Source of the DNA: Dryocola clanedunensis
GTDB lineage: Bacteria > Pseudomonadota > Gammaproteobacteria > Enterobacterales > Enterobacteriaceae
Assembly: GCF_025215155.1 (NCBI RefSeq)
Contig: NZ_JALHAM010000107.1
Strand: one strand, 5' to 3'
DNA length: 64,000 bases
The notes beneath the pieces are model-generated. The model did not search any database. It was not told the DNA's origin and saw only the letters and a program-made list of their open reading frames with translations. The stretch's first letter is position 1; each line of letters starts with the position of its first letter. Both the position numbers and the translations under genes were made by a program. Shown in pieces: positions 18,831 through 28,044 of this stretch.

Positions 18831-19499
18831 ATGATCATCGTCCATCACCTGAATAACTCCCGTTCACAGCGCGTTCTGTGGATGCTGGAAGAATTAGACA
18901 AGCCCTACCAGATAGTGCGATATCAGCGCGAACCCACCATGCTGGCCCCGGAATCGCTGAAGAAAGTTCATCCGCTAGGTAAGTCCCCCGTGGTTGAAGA
19001 CAACGGTAATATTCTGGTGGAGTCCGGCGCTATCCTTGAATATCTCCAGGAAACTTACGATCCTGAAAGCCGCCTGAAACCCATTGCGGCGCAGGACAGG
19101 CTGCAATACCGCTTCTGGCTGCACTATGCCGAAGGATCGCTGATGCCGCTGTTAATGATGAAGCTCGTCTTCAGCAGACTCGGGAAGGCTCCCGTGCCGT
19201 GGCTGCTGCGCCCGGTAGGTAACGTGCTGGGGCAGGGCGTGCAGAAGGCTTACCTTAATAAGCAGCTCCTTACCCACGCCCGGTTTATTGAAAACTATCT
19301 CGCGACTTCCCCCTGGTTTGCGGGGCAGGCTTTCAGCGCGGCGGATATTCAGATGATCTTCCCTGTTATCGCCCTACTGGCAAGAGGGGGGGTAAACGAC
19401 CTGCCTCATATGCAGGCGTGGTTGAAAAATGCGCAAATGCGTCCCGCCTGGCAAAGCGCTATTACGCAGGGTGGCCCCTTCGAGCTCCCCGCTGGCTAA
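18831..19499 (+). CDS. Glutathione S-transferase family protein
   Basis: A 222-residue cytoplasmic protein with a thioredoxin-like N-terminal domain (H-H-L-N-N-S-R-S-Q-R-V-L-W-M-L-E-E-L; active-site Ser in N-S-R-S), the cis-Pro segment G-K-S-P-V-V and the E-S-G-A-I-L-E-Y-L glutathione-binding loop. The all-helical C-terminal domain carries F-S-A-A-D-I-Q-M near 180. The subfamily and substrate cannot be fixed from the sequence. A role in detoxification would fit its place beside soxRS, but no SoxS box was identified. E. coli K-12 has no gene at this position. Confidence 0.88.
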   Translation: MIIVHHLNNSRSQRVLWMLEELDKPYQIVRYQREPTMLAPESLKKVHPLGKSPVVEDNGNILVESGAILEYLQETYDPESRLKPIAAQDRLQYRFWLHYAEGSLMPLLMMKLVFSRLGKAPVPWLLRPVGNVLGQGVQKAYLNKQLLTHARFIENYLATSPWFAGQAFSAADIQMIFPVIALLARGGVNDLPHMQAWLKNAQMRPAWQSAITQGGPFELPAG

Positions 19500-19573
19500 C
19501 CCATTCATAAATCCTATGAGTCAGTCAAAAACATTACCGGTATCTTGCGCTATTGTTGCGAAATTGCGCATCG

Positions 19574-19733
19574 ACGATATCGTTTGCGCATGACATGGCG
19601 ATAATTTGTTCGTCCAGCGCGATTTTCAGCAAAAAGCGAGAAAGTTCGGTTGAAAATCCACTCAATAAGGCCGGATAATCGTTTGCCTTCAATTTGACGC
19701 ACAGTTTTTACACGTGGAGTTAAACGTTTGCTA
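19574..19733. promoter_or_regulatory. Three PurR-like operator sites upstream of ghxP
   Basis: The 350-bp gap before ghxP has no supported gene but contains three 16-mers built around the CGTTTGC half of the PurR consensus ACGCAAACGTTTGCGT, centred at 19581, 19680 and 19725. Their second half-sites are complete and their first half-sites degenerate. PurR repression would suit a hypoxanthine/guanine permease. This is motif reading only. Confidence 0.45.
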
Positions 19734-19849
19734 TTTTGCGACGCCCTTTTTTGTCGCAATCGCAGCACAAGGATTAGACGTTTAATCGGCAGCGGGAAGT
19801 CCGTCACGTGTAACGACGTAATCATAAAAATCTCAGGGGATTTTTCACT

Positions 19850-21199
19850 ATGTCTACTCCTTCACCGCGTGCAACCGGCGGTCTTGACGCCTGGTTCAAA
19901 ATATCTGCACGTGGCAGTACCGTTCGCCAGGAAGTCGTGGCTGGGCTGACCACCTTTCTCGCAATGGTCTATTCCGTCATTGTCGTACCGGGCATGCTGG
20001 GCAAAGCGGGCTTTCCGCCAGCGGCGGTATTCGTGGCAACCTGTCTGGTTGCGGGCGTTGGCTCGCTGGTTATGGGCCTGTGGGCGAATCTGCCGCTGGC
20101 TATCGGCTGTGCCATCTCACTGACCGCCTTCACCGCGTTTAGCCTGGTGCTGGGCCAGCACATCAGCGTTCCTGTCGCTCTGGGTGCGGTGTTCCTGATG
20201 GGCGTGCTGTTTACCATTATCTCTGCCACCGGCATTCGTAGCTGGATTTTACGCAACCTGCCGATGGGCGTGGCGCACGGTACGGGCATTGGTATCGGTC
20301 TGTTCCTGCTGCTGATTGCCGCCAACGGCGTTGGCCTGGTGGTAAAGAACCCGCTGGAAGGTCTGCCGGTTGCCCTCGGTAATTTCGCCAGCTTCCCGGT
20401 GATTATGTCGCTGATTGGCCTGGCGGTGATTATCGGCCTTGAGAAATTGAAAATCCCTGGCGGCATTTTGCTGACCATTATTGGGGTGTCCGTTGTTGGG
20501 CTGATTTTCGATCCAAGCGTGCATTTCTCCGGTATTTTCGCCATGCCTTCACTGAAAGATGAATCTGGTCACTCTCTGATTGGCAGCCTGGACATCATGG
20601 GCGCGCTGAATCCGGTCGTGCTGCCAAGCGTTCTGGCGCTGGTGATGACAGCGGTATTTGATGCCACCGGGACTATCCGCGCGGTAGCCGGCCAGGCAAA
20701 CCTGCTGGATAAAGACGGGCAGATTATCGACGGCGGCAAAGCGCTGACTACCGACTCCCTGAGCAGCGTGTTCTCCGGTCTTGTGGGCGCAGCGCCTGCG
20801 GCGGTGTATATCGAATCTGCGGCAGGGACGGCGGCGGGGGGTAAAACAGGTCTGACGGCCATCACCGTTGGCGTACTGTTCCTGCTGATCCTGTTCCTTT
20901 CCCCGCTTTCTTATCTGGTGCCTGCTTACGCAACGGCCCCTGCGCTGATGTACGTCGGCCTGCTGATGCTAAGCAACGTGGCGAAAATTGATTTTGCAGA
21001 CTTCGTGGATGCGATGTCGGGCCTGATCACCGCGGTGTTCATTGTGCTGACCTGTAACATCGTGACCGGCATCATGATTGGCTTCGCTACGCTGGTGATT
21101 GGTCGTGTTGTTTCCGGTGAATGGCGCAAGCTGAACATCGGCACGGTTGTTATCGCCATCGCGTTAGTCGCGTTCTACGCCGGCGGCTGGGCAATCTAG
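19850..21199 (+). CDS. ghxP: Guanine/hypoxanthine permease GhxP
   Basis: A 449-residue inner-membrane proton symporter of the NCS2/AzgA branch (formerly YjcD) that imports hypoxanthine and guanine. It is nearly identical to E. coli GhxP from M-S-T-P-S onward. About 13 hydrophobic segments are visible. Family motifs include E-V-V-A-G-L-T-T-F-L-A-M-V-Y near residue 25, the A-H-G-T-G-I-G-I-G-L-F segment, V-F-D-A-T-G-T-I-R-A-V-A-G and Y-I-E-S-A-A-G-T-A-A-G-G-K-T-G, which form the substrate site. It follows putative PurR operators and is followed by a terminator-like hairpin. Confidence 0.96.
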   Translation: MSTPSPRATGGLDAWFKISARGSTVRQEVVAGLTTFLAMVYSVIVVPGMLGKAGFPPAAVFVATCLVAGVGSLVMGLWANLPLAIGCAISLTAFTAFSLVLGQHISVPVALGAVFLMGVLFTIISATGIRSWILRNLPMGVAHGTGIGIGLFLLLIAANGVGLVVKNPLEGLPVALGNFASFPVIMSLIGLAVIIGLEKLKIPGGILLTIIGVSVVGLIFDPSVHFSGIFAMPSLKDESGHSLIGSLDIMGALNPVVLPSVLALVMTAVFDATGTIRAVAGQANLLDKDGQIIDGGKALTTDSLSSVFSGLVGAAPAAVYIESAAGTAAGGKTGLTAITVGVLFLLILFLSPLSYLVPAYATAPALMYVGLLMLSNVAKIDFADFVDAMSGLITAVFIVLTCNIVTGIMIGFATLVIGRVVSGEWRKLNIGTVVIAIALVAFYAGGWAI

Positions 21200-21211
21200 C
21201 ACTTATCTCTT

Positions 21212-21250
21212 GCGGGTTACGTCCTGTAGCCCGCACGCTTCTTTTCTTTC
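21212..21250 (+). terminator. Likely terminator of ghxP
   Basis: Stem gcgggttac / gtagcccgc (with one wobble) starts 12 bp after the stop and is followed by a T-rich but interrupted tail (cttcttttcttt). Confidence 0.55.
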
Positions 21251-21348
21251 AAGGCATTTCCTGTTTCCTTCCGGTGTAAAAAGTTGTTCTATTATGGGAG
21301 CAACCTCCTGAAAAAAGGGCTTCACAACACACCGAACTGAAGGAAAGC

Positions 21349-22995
21349 ATGGAAATTTTCTTTACCATTCTCATCATGACCCTTGTGGTTTCACTCTCCG
21401 GGGTCGCCACGCGTCTGCTGCCGTTCCAGATCCCGCTGCCGTTAATGCAAATTTTGATAGGCGCGATGTTGGCCTGGCCCCACTTTGGTCTGCACGTTGA
21501 TTTCAACCCGGAGCTGTTCCTCGTGCTGTTTATTCCACCTCTGCTGTTTGCGGACGGCTGGAAAACGCCAACGCATGAATTTATTAACCACGGGCGAGAG
21601 ATTATCGGCCTTGCGCTGGTGCTGGTGCTGGTCACCGTGGTCGGTATTGGCTTCCTGATTTACTATCTTGTGCCGGGGATCCCGCTGATCCCGGCATTTG
21701 CGCTGGCGGCAGTGTTGTCGCCAACGGATGCCGTGGCGCTGTCCGGCATCGTCGGTGAAGGACGTATCCCAAAGAAAATCATGGGGATATTGCAGGGTGA
21801 AGCGCTAATGAACGACGCTTCGGGCCTGGTTTCGCTAAAAATGGCCGTTGCCGTTGCGGTAGGCACGATGGTGTTCACCGTGGGGGGGGCGACAGTGGAG
21901 TTCTTTAAAGTCGCCATCGGTGGGCTGCTGGCCGGGATTGCCGTGAGCTGGCTGTACGGTAAGTCACTGCGTCTGATGAGCCGCTGGAGCGGGGACGAAC
22001 CCGCCACGCAGATCCTGCTGCTTCTGCTGCTCCCGTTTGCTTCCTACCTTATTGCAGAACATATTGGGGTGTCAGGCATCCTTGCTGCTGTCGCTGCGGG
22101 AATGACCATCACCCGCTCCGGCGTGCTGCGTAGCGCACCGCTGGCAATGCGCCTGCGCGCCAACAGCGTCTGGGCGATGCTGGAGTTCGTGTTCAACGGC
22201 ATGGTTTTCCTGATGCTGGGGTTACAGCTGCCGGGCATTCTCGAAACCTCCGTTGCGGCGGCCAATGCCGATCCTAATGTGGAACTGTGGATGTTGTTCC
22301 TCGATGTCGGGTTGATTTACGTTGCGCTGATTGGCGTGCGTTTCCTGTGGCTATGGTCAATGAAACGCCTCAGCTTGCGCTTCCTGAAAAATCGCCCGCT
22401 GGAGTTTGGCAACTATACGACGCGCGAGCTGGCTATTGCTTCTTTTGCCGGGGTGCGTGGTGCCATCACCCTTGCGGGTGTGCTCTCCATTCCTCTCCTG
22501 TTGGGCGACGGTTCGCCTTTCCCGGCGCGTTATGAACTGATATTCCTTTCTGCCGGCGTCATTCTTTTCTCGTTGCTGGTGGGGGTGGTGATGCTGCCGA
22601 TTCTGCTGCGCAATGTAGAGGTGCCGGACAAAGCGGTCGCCCGTACGGAGGAGAGGCTTGCCCGTTCCGCAACGGCTGAAGTGGCGATTGTTGCCATTCA
22701 GAAAATGGAGGAGAGGCTGGCTGCCGATACCAAAGAAAATATCGACGATCAGCTACTCAAAGAGGTGAGTTCGCGAGTCATAGGTAATCTGCGTCGCCGT
22801 GCCGACGGGCGTAACGACGTGGAGAGCAGCGCGCTGGAAGAGAACCTTGAGCGCCGCTTCCGCCTGGCGGCTTTACGTTCAGAACGCGCCGAGCTTTATC
22901 ATCTGCGTGCGACCCAAAAGATCAGCAACGACACGCTGACGAAGCTGCTGCACGATCTTGATCTGCTGGAGGCGCTGCTAGTCGAGCAGCATTAA
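21349..22995 (+). CDS. yjcE: Na+/H+ antiporter family protein YjcE
   Basis: A 548-residue monovalent cation/proton antiporter of the CPA1 family in the inner membrane, close to E. coli YjcE (549). About 12 membrane segments fill residues 1-420. The ion-binding core shows A-A-V-L-S-P-T-D-A-V-A-L-S and E-A-L-M-N-D-A-S-G, where the paired acidic residues lie, followed by F-A-G-V-R-G-A-I-T-L-A. The C-terminal 130 residues are a hydrophilic, charged, probably coiled cytoplasmic tail. The exact ion has not been proven in E. coli. Its ribosome site (GGAAAG) is near ideal. Confidence 0.93.
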   Translation: MEIFFTILIMTLVVSLSGVATRLLPFQIPLPLMQILIGAMLAWPHFGLHVDFNPELFLVLFIPPLLFADGWKTPTHEFINHGREIIGLALVLVLVTVVGIGFLIYYLVPGIPLIPAFALAAVLSPTDAVALSGIVGEGRIPKKIMGILQGEALMNDASGLVSLKMAVAVAVGTMVFTVGGATVEFFKVAIGGLLAGIAVSWLYGKSLRLMSRWSGDEPATQILLLLLLPFASYLIAEHIGVSGILAAVAAGMTITRSGVLRSAPLAMRLRANSVWAMLEFVFNGMVFLMLGLQLPGILETSVAAANADPNVELWMLFLDVGLIYVALIGVRFLWLWSMKRLSLRFLKNRPLEFGNYTTRELAIASFAGVRGAITLAGVLSIPLLLGDGSPFPARYELIFLSAGVILFSLLVGVVMLPILLRNVEVPDKAVARTEERLARSATAEVAIVAIQKMEERLAADTKENIDDQLLKEVSSRVIGNLRRRADGRNDVESSALEENLERRFRLAALRSERAELYHLRATQKISNDTLTKLLHDLDLLEALLVEQH

Positions 22996-23027
22996 CCAGT
23001 AAACGACGCGGGTGCTTAACCATTTGC

Positions 23028-23056
23028 AGGATGGATAAGCGCCAGCGCCATCCACC
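23028..23056. repeat. REP palindrome between yjcE and the LysR gene
   Basis: ggatggataagcgc ... gcgccatccacc, a REP-type unit in the gap between the two converging genes. Confidence 0.75.
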
Positions 23057-23065
23057 TGTCGTCTG

Positions 23066-23953
23066 TTACTCAAGCATCGGCCAGAACTCTTTGCAGCAGG
23101 TAATCCACGCTTGCGCGCTCTGCGAGATATAGACGCCCTCCCGCCAGATCATCTCTAGCTGCCAGCTTAAATCACTGTTTAACGGCAGCCACATCAGCGT
23201 CGTTTTATCCAGTTTTTCACAGATTGGCTCGGGCAGGATAGCAATGCCGATCCCTGCCTGGACCATTGACGCCAGAAAATCCCATTGGCCGCTGCGCACG
23301 GCAATTTGAGGCGTAAAACCATGCTCCTGAAAGAGCTGGATTAACTGGCGGCTAAGGGCAAAGTCTTCGTTATAAATGAGCAGAGGATGGGCGGCGAGTT
23401 CGCCGGGATCGACGCTGGTGCGTGACATCCACTGCCCGGACCTCGGCACCAGAACACACAGGCGATGACGAAAGAGAGGCAGGCTGCAAAATAAGTTTTC
23501 ATCGTCCGCGGGTAACGCCGTCATGGCTAAATCAAGCTCGCCGTTGATCACCGCCTGCTGTACCGTCAGGCCGCCAAATTCGGAAATTTTTAGCTCAACA
23601 CCAGGATAGCGCTGGCGATACAGGCCAATGGGGCCGGTCATCAGCATACCCACCATTGGCGGAATGCCCAGGCGCAGCACACCTTTGTTAAGGTGGTTGA
23701 TATCCCCCAGCTCCGCCTCCAGCTGGCGAAACTCTGCCAGAATAGCCAGGTCGCGTTGATAGACCACCTCCCCGGTATCGGTGAGCAGCAGCTTTCGGCC
23801 ATCCCGAATCAGCAGGGTACAGCCCAGCTCATCTTCCAGGTTACGCAACATTTTGCTGATAGTCGGCTGGGTGACGAACATTTTCTCCGCCGCACGGGTA
23901 AAGCTTTGCTGGCGGACAACCTCAACAAAATAGCGTAGCGTTCTGATATCCAT
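23066..23953 (-). CDS. LysR-family regulator, CidR-like by context
   Basis: A 295-residue LysR-type regulator. The start at 23953 (M-D-I-R-T-L-R-Y-F-V-E-V-V) is the usual LysR beginning; an ATG two codons earlier is also possible. The winged helix covers about 1-60 (S-F-T-R-A-A-E-K-M-F-V-T-Q-P-T-I-S-K), with the type-2 periplasmic-binding-like sensor domain from about 90. It is oriented away from cidAB. LysR regulators called CidR control cidAB operons in response to acetate or pyruvate metabolism in other bacteria. Here the expected target lies 4 kb away, beyond a polysaccharide-export operon. The family is certain; the target is inferred. Confidence 0.85.
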   Translation of the reverse strand: MDIRTLRYFVEVVRQQSFTRAAEKMFVTQPTISKMLRNLEDELGCTLLIRDGRKLLLTDTGEVVYQRDLAILAEFRQLEAELGDINHLNKGVLRLGIPPMVGMLMTGPIGLYRQRYPGVELKISEFGGLTVQQAVINGELDLAMTALPADDENLFCSLPLFRHRLCVLVPRSGQWMSRTSVDPGELAAHPLLIYNEDFALSRQLIQLFQEHGFTPQIAVRSGQWDFLASMVQAGIGIAILPEPICEKLDKTTLMWLPLNSDLSWQLEMIWREGVYISQSAQAWITCCKEFWPMLE

Positions 23954-24157
23954 GATCATTCTCGATGTCTATGTCTCCTTTTATTCTAATTCATATTCTC
24001 TATTGTTGGCAGCCTGGAGAAAAAAATAATGTCAGCGGGGAATTGCGGTCTGATAAAAAGGGTTTAAGCTATAATGAAACTATCTATTACGGGTAATAAT
24101 ATAAAATTATTGTATTAGGCAGTATTCTTAAATGCTTATTCATACGCTTAAGCTGCA

Positions 24158-24186
24158 TTGACAAGGCTGTTCTTTTCGATGATATT
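24158..24186 (+). promoter_or_regulatory. Candidate promoter of the polysaccharide-export operon
   Basis: TTGACA (perfect -35), a 17-bp spacer and GATATT (4 of 6 matches to the -10) precede the first gene by 66 bp. No JUMPstart/ops element (ggcggtag) was found in the 293-bp interval, although such elements usually precede long capsule operons. Confidence 0.5.
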
Positions 24187-24252
24187 CACACACTTCCTTT
24201 GGTTTATGATTTTAATATGCCAATTGTCTCTTATGATTATGGATAATCGTCA

Positions 24253-25404
24253 GTGCTGGTTCTTAATAAAATAGCCCCTGCGCCTCTTCTTTTTTTATTG
24301 ATGACGCTCGTTGTTTCTGGTTGTACTGTCTCCCCCGGTACAAATTTAAAAACGGCCAATAAAGAGAAGGTCAAATCCACTCAGCCCAAAGTGGCAATAG
24401 AAGATTTGGTGAGCGTATACGCTATTACTCCTCAGCTAACCGCTTCACTTTCTGCGGCTAAAGCCGTACCACAGGACAATACATCGTTAGACCAGCAGAT
24501 TCATACCTATGTCTATCGTATCGGTGTGGGTGATATATTAACGGTTACGGTCTGGGATCATCCAGAATTGACAACCCCGGCAGGCCAGTACCGCAGCGCC
24601 AGCGAGTCCGGGAATTGGGTTCAGGCTGACGGTACCATTTTTTATCCGTATGCCGGAAAAATTAAAGCGGAAGGGAAAACATTAGAAGAGATCAGGGGAA
24701 TTTTAACCAGAAAACTGGCCCCGTGGATTGAATCTCCTCAGGTTGATGTCAGTATTGCCAGCTTTCACTCTCAAAAAGCCTATATTACAGGTGAAGTGGT
24801 AAAAAGTGGCCAGCAGGCTATTACTAATGTGCCGTTGACGATCATTGATGCCCTTAATCAGGCTGGTGGCTTGACTGACTCCGCTGACTGGAATAATGCG
24901 GTGTTGATTCATCAGGGAAAAAAGGAGACGCTTTCACTCAAGGCATTGCTCAAATCTGGCGACCTGATGCAAAACCGCCTGCTGCTGGCTGGTGACGTCT
25001 TGTACGTTCCACGTAATGACGATCTGAAAATTTTTGTCATGGGGGAAGTCAACAAACAAACCGTATTACGCATGGACAGCAGCGGTATGACGCTAACGGA
25101 AGCTTTGGGCCATGCGGAGGGAATTAACCAGGCGACATCTGATGCAACCGGCATTTTTGTTATCCGTGCTACGCATACCGATGAGCAAGATAAGAAAATT
25201 GCTGCGATTTATCAGCTCGATGCAAGTGACGCAAGCGCGCTTGTGTTGGGAACGGCTTTTCAGCTTCAACCCTATGACATTGTCTATGTGACCACGGCGC
25301 CTGTGGCGCGCTGGAACCGTGTGATTGCCCAGCTTGTCCCAACGATAACGGGCGTAAAAGATATAACAGAAACGGCCAGGCAGATCAGAAACTGGGGTGG
25401 GTAG
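24253..25404 (+). CDS. Wza/GfcE-family outer-membrane polysaccharide export lipoprotein
   Basis: A 383-residue lipoprotein that would form the octameric outer-membrane channel for capsule or exopolysaccharide. The GTG at 24253 is taken because it gives a full lipoprotein signal (M-L-V-L-N-K ... L-V-V-S-G-C) with the acylated Cys at residue 24. The Poly_export domain follows (Y-R-I-G-V-G-D-I-L-T-V-T-V-W-D-H-P-E-L), then SLBB-type domains (A-Y-I-T-G-E-V; I-F-V-M-G-E-V-N) and a C-terminal amphipathic helix ending in N-W-G-G, as in Wza. It is the first gene of a tight three-gene operon. The region is visibly AT-richer than its surroundings. Wza or GfcE cannot be separated by eye. Confidence 0.9.
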   Translation: MLVLNKIAPAPLLFLLMTLVVSGCTVSPGTNLKTANKEKVKSTQPKVAIEDLVSVYAITPQLTASLSAAKAVPQDNTSLDQQIHTYVYRIGVGDILTVTVWDHPELTTPAGQYRSASESGNWVQADGTIFYPYAGKIKAEGKTLEEIRGILTRKLAPWIESPQVDVSIASFHSQKAYITGEVVKSGQQAITNVPLTIIDALNQAGGLTDSADWNNAVLIHQGKKETLSLKALLKSGDLMQNRLLLAGDVLYVPRNDDLKIFVMGEVNKQTVLRMDSSGMTLTEALGHAEGINQATSDATGIFVIRATHTDEQDKKIAAIYQLDASDASALVLGTAFQLQPYDIVYVTTAPVARWNRVIAQLVPTITGVKDITETARQIRNWGG

Positions 25405-25863
25405 TTGATAAAATCTATCCTCGTCGTCTGTATGGGTAACCTCTGTCGTTCACCAGTGGGGGAGCGGCTGTTAGGTTCCCTGTTAACGGATATTGTTGTC
25501 AATTCGGCCGGGTTGAAGGCACAGCAAGGAATGCCCGTTGACCCTACCATGTGCCTGGTTGCCGGACGACACGGCATAGATCTTGCCGCCCATCGGGCGC
25601 AAAAATTTACGCTCGAATCAGGCATTCAACATGACCTGATACTGGTCATGGAAGCAGATCATTTATTATCGATGAATCAGTCCTATCCAGAGCTAAGTGG
25701 AAAAACGCTGCTGTTTGGCCATATGGTTGGAAAGAGAGATATCCCCGATCCTTACAGAAAAAGTAATGAATATTATCAGGTTATTTATCAACTGCTCGGT
25801 CGTGCTGCCTGTGCATGGGGAAACGTATTAGGTTCTGGAAATATCACGGATGAACACAAATGA
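25405..25863 (+). CDS. Wzb/Etp-family low-molecular-weight protein-tyrosine phosphatase
   Basis: A 152-residue cytoplasmic phosphatase expected to dephosphorylate the tyrosine kinase encoded next. The P-loop C-x5-R is C-M-G-N-L-C-R-S-P at residues 9-17, and the general-acid Asp lies in I-P-D-P-Y-R. A TTG start at 25405 follows directly on the TAG of the upstream gene, and the TGA overlaps the next gene's ATG. Both point to translational coupling within one operon. The family is sure; whether it is closer to Wzb or Etp is not. Confidence 0.9.
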   Translation: MIKSILVVCMGNLCRSPVGERLLGSLLTDIVVNSAGLKAQQGMPVDPTMCLVAGRHGIDLAAHRAQKFTLESGIQHDLILVMEADHLLSMNQSYPELSGKTLLFGHMVGKRDIPDPYRKSNEYYQVIYQLLGRAACAWGNVLGSGNITDEHK

Positions 25864-28001
25864 CGATGGAAAAAATACGGCAGGCCAGGATAAGTCAAAA
25901 TGAAGAGATTGACATACTGAGCTTATTGCATCTTTTATATGCAAAAAAGCTTGTCATCATCATTACCACACTGGTGTTTTCTTTGCTGTCATTTTTATAT
26001 GCTACGACGCGCCAGCCTGTCTATGATGCCAGTATATTAATTCAGGTTGAAAAAAACGCTCAGAGTAACCTTATCAGTAAATTTATTAGCCCATTAGAGC
26101 TGGACTCCCCCTCCATTGCGACAGAGATTGGTATCCTGAAATCAAGGCGCGTGCTTAATCAAACGATTGCAGATTTAGGATTACAAATAGAAGTGGCCGA
26201 GAAGAAAACTCCTGTTATTAGTCCGTTTCTTTCTCTCTTCCAAAGCCCATCAGAAAATTATATTGATGTCACTCAGTTCGATCTTCTTCCCGAGTATGAA
26301 GATACGTCCTGGACGCTGACCGTTTTATCTGCAGATAGCTATAAACTTAGCCTTAAAGGTGCAATATCAGTAGCAGGGAAAGTTAACCATGTCGTTAATG
26401 GAAAAGGCGTGGCAATAAACGTTAAGGAAATACACGCTGCGGAAGGGACGAAGTTCGAAATTAAAAAACATTCACTATTTAATGTGACACGTGACCTTCT
26501 GAAGCATCTCAATGCTGTTGAGCAAGCGAAAGACAGCGGGCTGCTATTTGTCTCTTTAACGGGGCACGACAAACAAGAAAACATCCGCATTCTGAACAGT
26601 ATTAGCCTTAATTATATGAAGGATAATATCGCGACTAAAGCAAAGGAAACCTCCAAGACACTGGCTTTTGTGGACACTTTACTGCCGGTGTCGCAAACGC
26701 GGCTTCGGGAGGCCGACCGCAAACTTCATGAATTTATGCAATCAAACGGAGCCGTTGATTTGCCCCTTGAGGCAAAAAACACCCTCGAATCCCTGGTCGC
26801 CCTTCAGGCCCAGCATAGTGAACTCGAACTGGCAATCATCGAGGTTTCGAAGCATTACACAAAGGCACATCCGCTTTATCGTTCGCTAACAGAAAAAGAA
26901 GCGCTACTGGAAAAAGAGAAGCGTGAGCTAAACAAGCGAATAGCGGGCATACCGAAAATCCAGCAGGATTATTTAGGCATTAAGCGTGATGTTGAGGCGG
27001 AACAAGAGATCTACATGCAGCTGTTGTCGAAACAGCAGGAGTTGAGAATTACGCAGGCCAGTACAGTGGCAAGCGTCAGAATCGTTGATGAAGCGGTTAG
27101 CGATCCATTACCGGTTGGCAATAAAAAAGGGCTGATTCTGCTGCTGGGGAGCATGGCCGGATTGATCGTATCAAGCGGCGGGTGCCTCCTGATGAATATT
27201 CTGCAAGCTCCTCTTGAGGAGGCTAAGTCCATTGAACAACGAGGAGTGAACGTGCTGGCATCGATCCCGTTAAGTAAATGGCTGCATGCAAAAACGCGCT
27301 ATCTGAAAAAGGGTGAGCATCCTGGCCGGGATGACTGGCTTAGTAAAGCGCACCCGGAGGATCTCTCAATCGAAGCGCTACGCAGCCTGAGAACCGCTAT
27401 TTTTATCTCACTGACGCGGAAAAAGGCCAAAAACAGCATCCTCATTTCCAGCGCTACGCCGGGGGCGGGCAAAACATTTATCAGCAGTAACCTTGCCGCG
27501 GTGATGGCGGATGCCGGGAAACGAATCCTGCTCATTGATGCCGATCTGCGGCGAGGTTATCTGCATGAATTGCTTGGTATGAGCATAGCTTGTGGATTAA
27601 CCGATATACTGAAAGGCAGCATGGAAGCGATGAAGGCGATTCAGCAAACTGGCCATGCAGGGCTGGATTTTATCTCTACCGGGGAGATTTACCAGCACTC
27701 CTCGGAGCTTTTACTGAGCCAGCATTTCACTTCTTTGCTGGAGTGGGCGCAAAGACAATATGACTACGTCATTATTGATACGCCGCCTATCTTACCTATT
27801 ACCGATGCGGCCATCGTTGCGCAGCATGTCGGTCTGTGTTTGCTCGTTCTTCGCTACAGAACGAATAACGAGAAGGATATGGATATCGCACTAAGTCGTT
27901 TTTCGAAGTGCAATATTGAGCTGGATGGCGTGGTGTTTAATGCCGTTCAGGAGGGGAGCCCCTCCTCCTACGGCTATAGTTATTATTCCACGTCACTATA
28001 G
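25860..28001 (+). CDS. Wzc/Etk-family tyrosine autokinase for polysaccharide chain-length control
   Basis: A 713-residue inner-membrane co-polymerase and BY-kinase. The Wzz domain begins near residue 15 (E-I-D-I-L-S-L-L-H-L-L-Y), with TM1 about 30-50, a long periplasmic coiled-coil region and TM2 about 420-445. The cytoplasmic kinase has Walker A T-P-G-A-G-K-T (Lys538), Walker A' L-L-I-D-A-D-L-R-R-G and Walker B Y-V-I-I-D-T-P-P. The tail has four tyrosines, 704, 706, 708 and 709, which is shorter than the cluster in E. coli Wzc. The ATG overlaps the phosphatase stop by four bases. Wza/Wzb/Wzc homologues together make the complete export and control machine, yet no sugar-building genes follow. 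Confidence 0.92.
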   Translation: MTMEKIRQARISQNEEIDILSLLHLLYAKKLVIIITTLVFSLLSFLYATTRQPVYDASILIQVEKNAQSNLISKFISPLELDSPSIATEIGILKSRRVLNQTIADLGLQIEVAEKKTPVISPFLSLFQSPSENYIDVTQFDLLPEYEDTSWTLTVLSADSYKLSLKGAISVAGKVNHVVNGKGVAINVKEIHAAEGTKFEIKKHSLFNVTRDLLKHLNAVEQAKDSGLLFVSLTGHDKQENIRILNSISLNYMKDNIATKAKETSKTLAFVDTLLPVSQTRLREADRKLHEFMQSNGAVDLPLEAKNTLESLVALQAQHSELELAIIEVSKHYTKAHPLYRSLTEKEALLEKEKRELNKRIAGIPKIQQDYLGIKRDVEAEQEIYMQLLSKQQELRITQASTVASVRIVDEAVSDPLPVGNKKGLILLLGSMAGLIVSSGGCLLMNILQAPLEEAKSIEQRGVNVLASIPLSKWLHAKTRYLKKGEHPGRDDWLSKAHPEDLSIEALRSLRTAIFISLTRKKAKNSILISSATPGAGKTFISSNLAAVMADAGKRILLIDADLRRGYLHELLGMSIACGLTDILKGSMEAMKAIQQTGHAGLDFISTGEIYQHSSELLLSQHFTSLLEWAQRQYDYVIIDTPPILPITDAAIVAQHVGLCLLVLRYRTNNEKDMDIALSRFSKCNIELDGVVFNAVQEGSPSSYGYSYYSTSL

Positions 28002-28044
28002 GTGTAATGCTTTTAATTCATTATTTTTGACGTCACGGCACTCC

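Noticed and set aside
19550..19825. 91-codon minus-strand frame in the ghxP leader
   Set aside because: Arg/Lys-rich low-quality sequence without ribosome site; the interval is better read as regulatory.
23960..24252. JUMPstart/ops element before the polysaccharide-export operon
   Set aside because: No ggcggtag core was found in the interval.
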